A stretch of 64,000 nucleotides of DNA from Cryptomeria japonica. Taxonomy: Eukaryota; Streptophyta; Pinopsida; Cupressales; Cupressaceae. Numbering within the stretch: the first letter of the stretch is position 1; each line of letters starts with the position of its first letter. The notes beneath the pieces were generated by a model. It searched no databases, was not told the origin of the DNA, and saw only the letters and a list, made by a program, of their open reading frames with translations. Position numbers and translations under genes: made by a program. The DNA is taken from positions 572,023,241-572,087,240 of the forward strand of contig NC_081410.1 in the NCBI RefSeq assembly GCF_030272615.1, in the 5' to 3' direction. Positions 36,484 through 47,108 of the stretch are shown in pieces.

Positions 36484-37670
36484 TGTAGCGTCCTAAAATT
36501 GTGACACTTGCAATTTCGACTGCATTTGGGTCTTCACGATGGCGGCGCAACGTTGAACCTGAATGGAGACCCCGAAACCTGTTTACAACACCAAAAACTG
36601 CATTTTTTAGCACCTGGCCTGATCCTCCTTGCACCCTGCTGTCCTGGGAGGTGGGACCATGGCGCCCAGTGCCCTGGTCCCTAGCCCTATTTTGGGCCCG
36701 GTCTCTTTTGGGCATCGGGTGTTTAAGTTTGCAAATTGGAAAATATTGTTTCTAGGTCAGCCTAAGGTCAGAAAAATCAGTCTATCAGCCCTAATTGACA
36801 AGTATATAAACTACTTTTCCTCTCCTAGAAAGGGAGGAAGGAAATAAGTAAGAGCAAGAGGCGGAAGTGATATTCAAACATTCAAACATTCAAGCATTCA
36901 AGCATTCCTTCAAGCAATTGAGCATTCTAAGTCTCCATTCAAGGCTAGGTGTTGCATTCAAGACAAGGACTCAACCATTGAAGAGGAGATCACTTACAAC
37001 ATACAAAATACAACATTCATTACACCTTCACATGTAAGAATACAAACATTCTTACAACAAGGTATCAGTACTTGTTTACATTACAAACATTTACATTTAC
37101 AGCATTCTCATTTCTTGGTTAATTCCAAAATCGGGGTTTGACCTAAAGGAAAACCCCTAATCCCTAACCCCCCAATCGTCCTCTCTTTTCTGTGTGTAGG
37201 TTGCAGGTACGCGGCTGTAATTGAAGATCTGGAACCCTTGTGCAGAGACGAACAGATCCCCCTTCGTTTCGCGGATTTTTCGGAGGACCGTGTGCACGCC
37301 GGGCGCCATTGTCCCGTCAAATTTTGCTCAAATTTGCAGAACAACATCATCTCGACATTTTACTGCTAATTCCAGGTCCGCAGCTTCATCCCGTATCCCT
37401 ATCTCTGTTTATAAGCGAATCTTTCTTACTTTACATGTACTCCTAGTTCAATCTTTCTATCTACATTCTTTACAAAAGAGGGTATCCTTGATGTCTCAAC
37501 CCTTGAAACTCATTTAGAATCCAGTCTTGCATTGTGTGGGATTGGATCTTGTGGGTTTCAACCCCTCTTTTGAATGTAAAGTCCCTCCTAAGTGAAAACC
37601 GTCAATCCTAGGGACCCCCTTTCTCCTTGGAGTGGGGGAGAACACCTAGGGTTCGATTTTCCGCTTTACA
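36484..37670 (+). repeat. Element B 3' LTR
   Basis: 1187 bp, 63 bp shorter than the 5' copy because it has one hairpin repeat instead of three. TATA box at 36803-36810; weaker palindromic module at 37270-37339. Confidence 0.92.
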
Positions 37671-37675
37671 GGTAT

Positions 37676-38745
37676 GAAGATAATTAACTGAATAAACAAT
37701 TATTTAATTAATCCCCCTTCCCAATTTTATTGAATTCGTTAGCAATTTGATTAAATCCCTTTCATCTACTTATCCCCATTTAATTAATTCCTTCTAATCC
37801 CCTAATTAATTAAAACAAATCAATTTATGAGTTGTTGAAAGTTAAATAGCCTTTTCCTATTATTTAAATTTTAAATTCAAATTACCCACATGCCTCCTAA
37901 CTTCTAACCACCTAACCTAACCATCCCCTAACCTAAACTATTCCACCTAACCATGGGTTTAACTAACCCTATCCTATCTTGCACATCCTAACCTCCTTAT
38001 CCTAACCTCCTATGGGGTGGATATTCTCCCTTTCAGACACATGGCACTTATTCCACATGTGTCATTCCTTGGACACTTTCCCTCTTATGAGAAAGGAACC
38101 TTGACACTTGTCACCACAGAGATGACAAGTGTCCCTCCCTCCAACCTCTTCTCTAGCCTCCTCCAATTTCACCCTTGATATCTTCAGACTCAATCTTGAC
38201 CATTGATTCCTGCCACCTCACCCGTGGCCTTGGAAATCCTATAAATATCCCCCATTTTGGACCACAAAGGATCCTATCTCTCATATTATTGTGCATTGTT
38301 ACTATAGGCACATCCCATCTCATTATCATTAAAGCATTGTTATTATAAGAAATTGCATCTTAGATCTAGCTTAGTTTGATCATATTCTAGCATAATTGTT
38401 GAATCATATAGCATAATTCATCTCTCCTCTAGCTTAATTGCATCATCATTTAGCATAATCATGCATATCATTGGCTTAATTAGATTCTTGGATAAATCTA
38501 GCTTAATCATTCATTCATCTAGCTTGCACATCATATAATTTTAAATCCTCTATCTAGGTGTGGTCAAGTCACTAGGATTTCTTATCTAGATCTAAGAGAA
38601 AATCCACACTTGCGTCTCTTAGGAGGCGATAGGTCACTTTATCATGGTTTATCTTTCGTTTGATTTCAATTTGCTAACCATGCTTGTAAAGATCTATTTA
38701 GTATTTGTGTTGCAGCTCCAAGTACCCTACTTCACACACACGCCA
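37676..38745 (+). repeat. Element A 3' LTR, main part
   Basis: Aligns with 571-1706 of the 5' LTR. TATA box TATAAATA at 38240-38247. It ends ...ACACGCCA, then TSD CCTAC at 38746-38750. Confidence 0.9.
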
Positions 38746-38750
38746 CCTAC

Positions 38751-38931
38751 CTTTGCCATTGATGTCAAAGGGGGAGTGTAGGGAAGTGAAAAATATTGTA
38801 TTCATCTTAGGGGGAGTTCCAAAATTTTGGAATTTTAATATTTTGAGTTTTGCAGTGTATATATGTTGGTACTGATTCCAACACTTAGTCATTTTTCACT
38901 AAGTTTTACCATCAATGCCAAAGGAGGAGAT
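38751..38931 (+). promoter_or_regulatory. Element G triple polypurine tract region
   Basis: Three tracts in order: TGTCAAAGGGGGAG (38763-38776), TTAGGGGGAG (38808-38816) and GCCAAAGGAGGAGATTG (38917-38933), the last touching the LTR. The first is preceded by CATTGATG and the last by CATCAAT, as in elements F and E. Confidence 0.7.
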
Positions 38932-40064
38932 TGCTGGCAAGAGACACTACACAGGTCCTCCACTGTTGTCATTGATGGCAACCAACATTAGATATCCCAT
39001 CTGCAGTGATTGAATTTTCTATATTGGAAGTCAGAATGAAGATTTGGTTGTCTGGTGAGTTAGAACAGAGCATCTGACAAAATGTAGTATTTTGTTTGGA
39101 ATTTCAATCGTGTTGATTATTTTGTGTTGCGGAGCTAGAGGAAGATAGTTATATGTCTGGAGTACCTTATTCCAGAATCTTAGCCTTTGGTGATGATTTT
39201 CGTGTGAGTTAGAAGATCCAATGTACAATTTTTTTGGGTTGAATAGTGTGGTATGGCTAACTTGGATAGTTGATTGTTGTGCAAAATTGATGGAGTAATT
39301 TTGGTGGTTTTTTTTTTGTTTAAGGATGTATAGCCAAAATTTTAGAAGCATTTGGACAATTATTTTTGGTCCACATATGCATTGGAGTTCGGATTGAGCT
39401 GACTATGTATGCACATTTCATTATTTATATAATTTTCTTGAAGCCGACATGTAGAAAACCTAATTTCATGTTGCAAATATATAAGATTGATGGATATGGT
39501 CATTTTGGATATTGGTGAATGTGTGGAAAGTGTTTGTGATTGACTGTGCACAATTTCACATGCGAAAGTGAAGGATTCATTCTCCAGAATATTGCAAAAT
39601 AGTGGAACAAAGAAGTGTAGCAGAGAAATGTGAGATTAAGTATTTTGTGCCTAACTGAAAGTGTACTTTGGCATTTGTAGATGTTTTTTTTAGTTCAGAC
39701 ATTCCAATTATCTTATGTAAAAGATATTGTAAGATAGTGAGTCTTTCTAGGGTTGTAGCCCTTGATATTTTGAGTAGTGAGCACTAGGCAGTGCACTTGA
39801 ATGCATATGCATTCCCAATGTAATATTTATATACTTTTATAGAGTATATTTATATTGTGGGTCTCATCCCCACCATGGTTTTTCCCTTAATCGGGTTTCC
39901 AAGTATAAAATCTCGGTGTTATGGTGTTGTTGTTGATTGCTTTGTGTTTCTGTATCTTTCATTGATTCATCTGTATTAAGTGGTTGAAAGAACATGTTAA
40001 TGAAGTTAAAAATTGCAGAAGACTAATTCAGCCTCCCCCCTCTCAGTGTTCCTTTATTCCAACA
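38932..40064 (+). repeat. Element G 3' LTR
   Basis: It starts TGCTGGCAAGAG after the purine tract and ends TTATTCCAACA. The end resembles the element F LTR: a CCTCCCCCCTCTCAGTGTT stretch near 40031-40050, preceded by a GTGGGTCTCATCCC...GGGTTTCC block (39858-39900) like F's GTGGGTCACAAATCCC...GGGTTTCC. The 5' LTR and any right-side TSD check lie outside the window. About 1133 bp. Confidence 0.65.
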
Positions 40065-43000
40065 CTCACTTCATTACCAATAAATAAAATCTCCCTCAAT
40101 GACTAAAATAATAAAGTTTTCTAAAGAGATGGAGAGGAAGAGATCAAGAAAGAATAAGTAATTATTCAAATTATCATATATTCTATTAGAATAATAGGAA
40201 GTTCTAAATATAAAGTCTAAGTTGCATGATAATGTATAAAAGAAATAGATGAATTGTAGAAAATGGCGGAAGAGCTGGAAAAGGAAAAACTTCCAAATCC
40301 CTCACCATCAATTATTGTCAAAATCAAGGAAGATGTACAACAAGAGATGGATGTATACACCAAATTTTCTCTTGAACTCCAAAAATTTCCTCTAATATAT
40401 TCTCTTAGGGTAAGAAAAGAAGATCTCATTTTTTGATCAAATACTATAAATGAATAAGGTGGTGGTCCCTATAGTTTGTAATGAGTACACCAAGAAGCAC
40501 TATTATTTTAGAGATGGTAAAGGACTAAGCTCTAGAAGAGGAAAATTAAGAAGCTACTTATGAGGGAATATTAAAAGAGTTAGGTGTGGAAGTTAATTGT
40601 CTTAAGGAGCATCAACAAGGATCTACCATCCAACTAGATGTTATAAAAATAGAGATAGAAAATAATTTAATAAGGATAATAAAATCAACATATAAGAAAT
40701 TGGTCTTGAAGAAAGAAAATACATAACAAATCTCTTGCACAAGAATAATATTCATAATTCAAAGAAACTGTCAATGGGAAAAAATAGAGTCTATTGTAGG
40801 GTTGTAAAAAGATCAATATTGGCAAGATGAGAGACTACAAATTGAAGTTTGTAATCAACTAGGAAAATAAAGTCCAAAAGGCACTGCAAGTGGAGATAAT
40901 CCCACTAGACTTAAAAAGTATAATGTAGCAGACCTGCATGTATATGAAATCCTAAAAGAAGGGCTAGAGTGATGTTGACCATCAAGAGAGATGCTTCATG
41001 ATCTAGAATACTACAAGGATGAATTGAAAATATCATATTACTAAATATCCACCATTTATCTAACAAATACTACAATGGAGAAATAAATAGTTGAATTAAG
41101 ACTTAATATGGATGTCACTATTGTAAGGTTAGAAATAGATAAGAGGAGGAGAAAGAGATAAAGGATCAAGTGGCACAAATTTAAAGCTATATTAGGCAGC
41201 TCATCAAACTAGATCAATTCGTAGAGGAATTGTCTCCCAACCCTATACTCATATCACTAGAAGAGATCATCACATTTTATAATGTCAAAAATAAAACAAG
41301 TGTTGCAGAAAGCTAGAAAAATTTAATTTCTCAAGGGGAAGAGACATTGATGACTACCATAGAAAGGTATAAAGAAGCATTATAGTGGGAGACAAAATCA
41401 ACCAAATTGATAAATAATTATGGTGATAGGATATAAAAAAAATGATATTGAATTATCAAGGATGATAATGATAGAGGAGTTGGATGATAGTGTTCTATTA
41501 AAGGAAGACATAATAACCAATGAGACCATTACCGAAATAAGGGTATGAATAAAACAATTAAAGTTAGAGAATCTTATAGTGGAGGAATTACAAAATTAAA
41601 TAGAATCCCTCAAGATAAAAGTAGAAGATCTAAGGTATGAGGATATAGCCACATTGATGTCTGATTAGTTAAAACATTGGTGAAAACAAACTTGAAGACA
41701 AAGATTCAATTTTGAATAAATTTAAATAATATATTTTTAATACCCTAGATGATCCCATAAATGACATGAATAAGGAAGTATTTGATAAAGTTACCTGAAT
41801 GAATATATTGATTAAAGAATATCACTAAAAGATAAGAGAAAGAAATGAAGAAATGCTAAAATGGCACATGCAAGTATAAATGGAAGGTCTCTTAGAGATT
41901 TAGATAAGATGAAATCAATAAAGTTTTTATACCCTTTAGTGAATATAAGACAAATAAATCTTCTCCGGGAGAAAATTGTATAGTCTAAGATGGTATTGAT
42001 GCAAAAACCTAGAAAGCTAACTTCACAATTTTACTTTTTTTGTTAAGCTTCATGAAATTTTCTATGTCAACTTGAATTGTGGAGTTTATGCTCCCATATT
42101 CCTCCTATGTAAGGAAATTAAATGTTAGAGGTGGATTATTTATTTATTTTTTATGATGATAAAATATACTACCAACTAAAAAAATTGTAAAGGTCCAAAT
42201 CTGTAATAGAATATGCTCTAGCTTAAGTGTGAAGAAGTTGATCTTGTTGGAATATTTTAAATTGTTAAATGCAAGAAATTTATTCTAAAAAAATGTCTAC
42301 AATTTTTACTTACAATTGTTCATTTTGATAAAATCTAAGCCATTAGATTTTAACCAAATTTGGCAACTTGTGTCTATATAACGACCATCAATTTTATTTG
42401 AAAGGATTTGAAATTGTTGATGACTAATAGATATTATTTAAAGAATTAGACTATTGTTCACTTCATAGTTTCCTCTCATAACCAATGATCATTTGTGTAT
42501 TTTTGTGAAGCTTTGTTACTTTGAGGCCAACTAAAGGTCATTTCTCAATTCTAAATCATATATGACTCTAATTTTATCATATATTTTTAAATATAAAATC
42601 GTTGTTCCTATATTTTAATGTAGTTGGCTAGTTTATTAATATGGTAAATTTATTTCAAAGATTTATTCATCTATGTGTAGTTGTAAAGAATTTTGTTGAA
42701 GCATAGAATGATTTAGGTATTTATTCATGATTCTTAAAAGATACTCATGTGTGATCACTGAAAACCTTATTCCTCTAGCTTTTTCTCTTTCTTTTCTCGT
42801 TATTTTAAAATTATATTAGATGGTTTTAGAAGAATTGAACAAAGTTATGTTTAAATTTCATAAATCCAAAAATAAATTTTATTCATAGATCCTATGAAAC
42901 TTATGTATTCTTTGAAAATATTTTACATATTTTCAAGAGAATTAATCAAAGGTATTCATAATATTTATAAATTTCTCAAAAAAAACGTTCAATCTTAGTA

Positions 43001-43970
43001 AATCAAGGTGAAGTATTGTGCATGTACTGAACTATTTTGTAAATAAATTTCATCTTAAGGTTCAATACGTAAAATGCCCTGTATGAAGGTCTCTTTTTGA
43101 AATCATTCTACAACAAACTGTAAGTGAAATCTAGTACACCAAGACACCAACCCCTAAGTGTTAAATTTGGCAACATGAGCACCTATAAGATCAAACAATA
43201 AACAAGAACAACTTCCAGAAATGATAGAAAAAAGAAACATTTTCTATATTTCTCAAAAGTAAAAGAGTACAAAATGAATGTAAAAAAGATAAAAGAATTT
43301 CTTTATAGAAAAAAAAATGAAAACCTAATCTATAATTAGGAAAATAAAATTAGCTCAAAGAATCCCTAAGTGAGCTTAAACTATTTATAGCATGCCTCCT
43401 AAATATAGAATGCACCAATAGTCCCCTTAAGAGAAACTTAGTGAGAAGCAAAAACCTCAAAATGCAAATGAATGAAATGCAAAGAATGGTTAATGATAAT
43501 TAAGGCCTGATGAGGTACCCATGGATAAACAAAAAAGAAACTCTTGTAATAAGAGAAAAGGAGAAAACCACATGGGGAAACCTACTCTCTAAAAGAGAGA
43601 AAATGAAATAAATGCAATAGTGAGAGAAGGATACAAGGAGGACTCAATGTGATCTCCCATAGACTACTTATATCATACACGCATAATAGACATGTCTTCC
43701 CATAGGAGAGAGAAAATGAAAATATGAATCTCCCCATAAAGAAGTATCTCATGTGTCAATGATGAAATATTAAAGAGAGAATATTATCTAGTACCTACAA
43801 GCAACATTTCTCTGCTTAGTAAGAAAAAATCCATTGGTGATTCAAGAAGCCATTCACATAAACTAGAAGAATCAAGAAGCAAATCCAAATGATGCATGGC
43901 TTTAAAAACTACTCAAATATTCTTATGTTAGAATGAGATAAAATATTATAATTTGATGTATTGTGAAAAT
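40065..43970. other. Degenerate AT-rich region, no supported gene
   Basis: Between about 40250 and 41900 the plus strand is purine-rich and reads as Lys/Glu-rich protein fragments full of stops. The first piece, from 40264, includes EELEKEKLPNPSPSI and EDVQQEMDVYTKFSLELQKF. This suggests an old coiled-coil-coding repeat that I cannot identify. From 41900 to 43970 I see only AT-rich DNA. Confidence 0.35.
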
Positions 43971-44320
43971 TGTTGGCAGTGGGCTGGCGTCCCTCGTGGG
44001 GATTCGCAACATGGTGTAATAGCCTCCGGTGGATTCTATAAGTCTAGTGGTTGTATTGGGATTGGGCATTGACAGGTCAATTTTTTGGTGCAATGGCAAC
44101 CCTAGCTTGTAACAAGTGGTATCAAAACTTGGTCAGAGGTTTGAGTCACGCAGGCCACAGCGAGTGATGCTGGGAAGGGGATTGTTGGCAATGGGCTAGT
44201 GTCCCTCGCGGGGATTTACGATGTGGTTTAATAGCCCCCTGTCGATCCTATAAGTCTAGTGGTTGTATCGGGCATTGACATGTCGATCTTTTGGTGCAAT
44301 GACAACCCTAGCTTGTAACA
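43971..44320 (+). mobile_element. TRIM: miniature LTR element of 350 bp
   Basis: Two direct repeats of 144 bp (43971-44114) and 138 bp (44183-44320) both start TGTTGGCA and end CTTGTAACA. They flank only 68 bp. The internal part starts with AGTGGTATCAAAACTTGG, a Copia-type initiator-Met primer site, and ends with the purine tract GGGAAGGGGATTG. The flanks are AAAAT and AAAAC, so the TSD matches in four of five bases. This is the complete signal set of a terminal-repeat retrotransposon in miniature, with no coding capacity. Confidence 0.85.
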
Positions 44321-46135
44321 AAAACTACTCCTAATTATAAATTAAATTTAAATTATTTAAATTGTTAAATATTAAAAATTAATATATGCATTAATCATTT
44401 TAATCAACATTATTTAATTATAAATTTTAATAAAATAATAGTATCTTATAGAATTAAATCTAATTAAGACATAATGTAGACACCTAAAGTCATGTGCATC
44501 TATAAAAAAAACCTAATTCAAACACATTTATCACTTTTTCATGTTAATTATACAAAATAAATTATTCAATTAACTTTTCCTATCATCTTCTTAGCATTAA
44601 ATAAATAAATTTAAACCATTTATTTAATTAATTTATTATTTTAGCCCCTTTCCTCTATAATCCAACATTAATTAGATAAATTTAGTATTCATTTAATCTA
44701 TTTCAACCATCACATTTCTCTCTTTTAAATGTTGAATAAATACAAACTATTTATTACCCCTCTTGCCCTCAATCCATTGGATCACTAAAACTAATTAGTT
44801 AACTAATAAGTCCATTTTCAAATTTTTAAGCATGCTTCAATATTGATGGAATTTATACATTTTATGCATTCACATGTCCCATACTTCCAATTATTCATAG
44901 ATTTCTCTCATTTAATCTTGTCTTTTCATTCAATATAGAAAATCCTAACCCTTCACATGTGCAACGAAAAAAAACCTTTTAGACTTAAAAAATGTTAGTT
45001 TTTTTATCTTCACCATCCATCTTCTCCCAAATAGATTCCCACCATCCAAATCACTTGGATCATAGAGGTATCTTGTGTACCAATTACAAGGTGTCATTTG
45101 GAGGTCTGCCATGGCTCTAAACCTCTCAATTAATCTCATTTATTGATCTCTTAATCAATCCTTATCTTTGATCCTTCATCCTAAAACTATAGAAATAACA
45201 CACCATATGTGATATTTTGTATACTTAATAAGGGAAAGTTATGCTGCTACCATGAGCATTAACATACCATGTTTCACTCTTCAAACTTTTTTAAGTATAT
45301 CCGCATTCTTAGTGTACAACTAGATTCCTTCGAGAGATTTGTTTTGAGTCTTCCATTTTGAATGCACTTACCTCTCAAAGGTGACAAGTGAGCATGAGAA
45401 AATAGTTTAAATTAATTTGTTCAAGTCTTATTTGTGTTTCATGTTTTCTTGATCACACATAAATATATACCCTATCTCAATGATTTTAGTAACTACAATT
45501 AACTTTAATTTATTGATTTAGTATGTTTGATAACAAGTAATAAAAATCATGATACTTATATCAATTTGTAACAGCATATTTTTTTATTCAAACTCATTGA
45601 CCTATAATTCATGAGTAAGGGCTCACAAGAACTCATCTTTCACTATAGCAAATAGTCTCACATAGCATTCATTACATCTAATTCATACTCACATGTTCAA
45701 TATTGTGACTTCCTAGGAAGTCACCTACACTAGTACTACTCTGACTCATTTGCACAAAACCATGAAGTTTTCTCCAAGGTCAGCTCCACTTAACTTGTTA
45801 TTTCATTTACAAAAACTTTAACAAGTGTTATACCTGATGAACCAGAAACTAAATAGATAAATCATAATACAAATATCATAATTGAATAGATTACGAAAAA
45901 TAATATGCATGTGAAGCACAACAAATTAGCTAATAGGGTTTATATGTGAATATTCATGCTCAAATTTAGTATTTCTCGCACTATTTTAAACTCATTTTCA
46001 GTGGCATTTCTTTCTCGTTCTCTAGAAATTGTCTAGTTATAGTTTATTTCTTTGCAGTTCTGAGTCATCTGGTGCAAAATATAAATTAGAATTCAGACAG
46101 TTAGCATGGAGAACAGAGAAAGTAGGCAAGCCAAG
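44321..46135. other. AT-rich intergenic DNA
   Basis: No coding, RNA or repeat feature that I can support on either strand. Confidence 0.4.
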
Positions 46136-46136
46136 T

Positions 46137-46225
<89 letters not shown>

Positions 46226-46478
46226 TTATTACTATTATTATTTATTATTATTATTATTATTACTATTATTACTACTACTACTACTACTACTACTACTATT
46301 ATTATTACTATTATTATTATTACTACTACTATGACTACTACGATTACTACGACGACGACGACGACGACGACAACTACCACCACTACCACTACCACTACCA
46401 CCACTACCACCACCACCACCACCACCACCACCACCACTACTACCACCACCACCACCACCACCACTATTATTATTATTA

Positions 46479-46524
<46 letters not shown>

Positions 46525-46560
46525 TTTTATTATTATTATTATTACTATTATTTTTATTTT
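46136..46560. repeat. Composite trinucleotide microsatellite, about 425 bp
   Basis: Ordered blocks: a long TAC/CTA run (46136-46225), mixed TAT/TAC (46226-46345), a short pure CGA block (about 46349-46370), an ACC/ACT block (46371-46465) and an ATT block (46466-46560). The apparent ORFs of poly-Tyr, Leu, Thr or Val are artefacts of the repeat. Confidence 0.95.
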
Positions 46561-46826
46561 ATTTTTTGATCGATAATTGGCTGAAGCCTGAATAGCTTTT
46601 GACTGGAGCTATGAACCAATGGGGACACAGTAGGGGGCCCCATCCCCATTACATATCTTTGAATTATTATTATTATTATGTTTGATTAGATTGACCCCAA
46701 GACCTTTCCCATCCTATGGAAGGCCAAGAGTCACAACTTAGAATTCCACTTCAGATGTTTGAGAATTGAACTTGGGTCTCCATAGTGAGAACCCAGTGTT
46801 TTAACCAGTTAAGCTCAACTCCTTGA
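46561..46826 (-). mobile_element. tRNA-derived SINE
   Basis: On the minus strand the head reads GAGCTTAACTGGTTAAAACA (A-box like, about 46798-46818) and, about 35 bases on, AAGTTCAATTCTC (B-box like, 46761-46775), the spacing of an RNA polymerase III promoter in a tRNA. A body of about 190 bp follows and ends in an A-rich tail (GATCAAAAAATAAAATAAAA) that merges with the ATT array. It is not a working tRNA: no acceptor stem pairs across it. No TSD can be defined because both flanks are simple repeats. Confidence 0.65.
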
Positions 46827-47108
46827 ACATTATTACTAGTACTATTACTAGTATTATTATCATTATCATTATTATTATTAGTATTAATATTATTATTATT
46901 ATTATTATTATTACTAATTTTATTTCTAGTATTATTATTATTATTATTAATATTACTATTATTACTATTACTATTACTATTATTATTATTACTATTACTA
47001 TTAGTACTACTATTCCTACTACTACTATTATTATTACTATTATTATTACTATTACTATTAGTACTACTATTACTACTACTACTATTACTATTACTATTAC
47101 TATTATTT
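46827..47108. repeat. TTA/CTA trinucleotide microsatellite
   Basis: Imperfect array of ATT, ACT and AGT triplets on the other side of the SINE. Its frames give Ile/Thr-only translations, not genes. Confidence 0.93.

Larger units (their letters stand above)
29864..37670 (+). mobile_element. Element B: gag-only Gypsy-like (TR-GAG type) LTR element
   Basis: LTRs at 29864-31113 and 36484-37670 start TGTAGCGTCC and end GCTTTACA. The exact TSD GGTAT lies at 29859-29863 and 37671-37675. The internal region has a primer-binding site, a 1.2-kb leader, one long gag/protease-like ORF and a purine tract. No reverse transcriptase, RNase H or integrase. This matches the described class of LTR elements that keep only gag. 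The LTR copies are close, about 20 substitutions by eye apart from one 63-bp length difference, so the insertion is relatively recent. Confidence 0.92.
549..38745 (+). mobile_element. Element A: Gypsy (Tat-like) LTR retrotransposon, carrying four later elements
   Basis: The LTR starts TGTATACACC at 549 and again at 29842, and the element ends ...CGCCA at 38745. The 5-bp TSD CCTAC flanks it exactly at 544-548 and 38746-38750. Internally there are protease and G-patch remnants, then an extra RNase H and an integrase, the order seen in Tat-lineage Gypsy elements. F, D (with E inside) and B are later insertions, each with its own TSD; without them A is roughly 10 kb. The coding parts carry many stops and no reverse transcriptase is visible, so A is dead. 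Confidence 0.92.

Noticed and set aside
43971-44320. Simple tandem duplication instead of a TRIM
   Set aside because: The spacer carries primer-site and purine-tract signals in the right places and the flanks form a near-TSD, which a plain duplication would not have.
46029-46576. Long open frames encoding poly-Tyr, poly-Leu, poly-Thr or poly-Val
   Set aside because: They are translations of the trinucleotide microsatellite in different frames and not genes.
46755-46826. A functional tRNA gene
   Set aside because: A- and B-box-like words are present, but acceptor and anticodon stems do not pair and a non-tRNA body with A-rich tail follows; a SINE explains it better.
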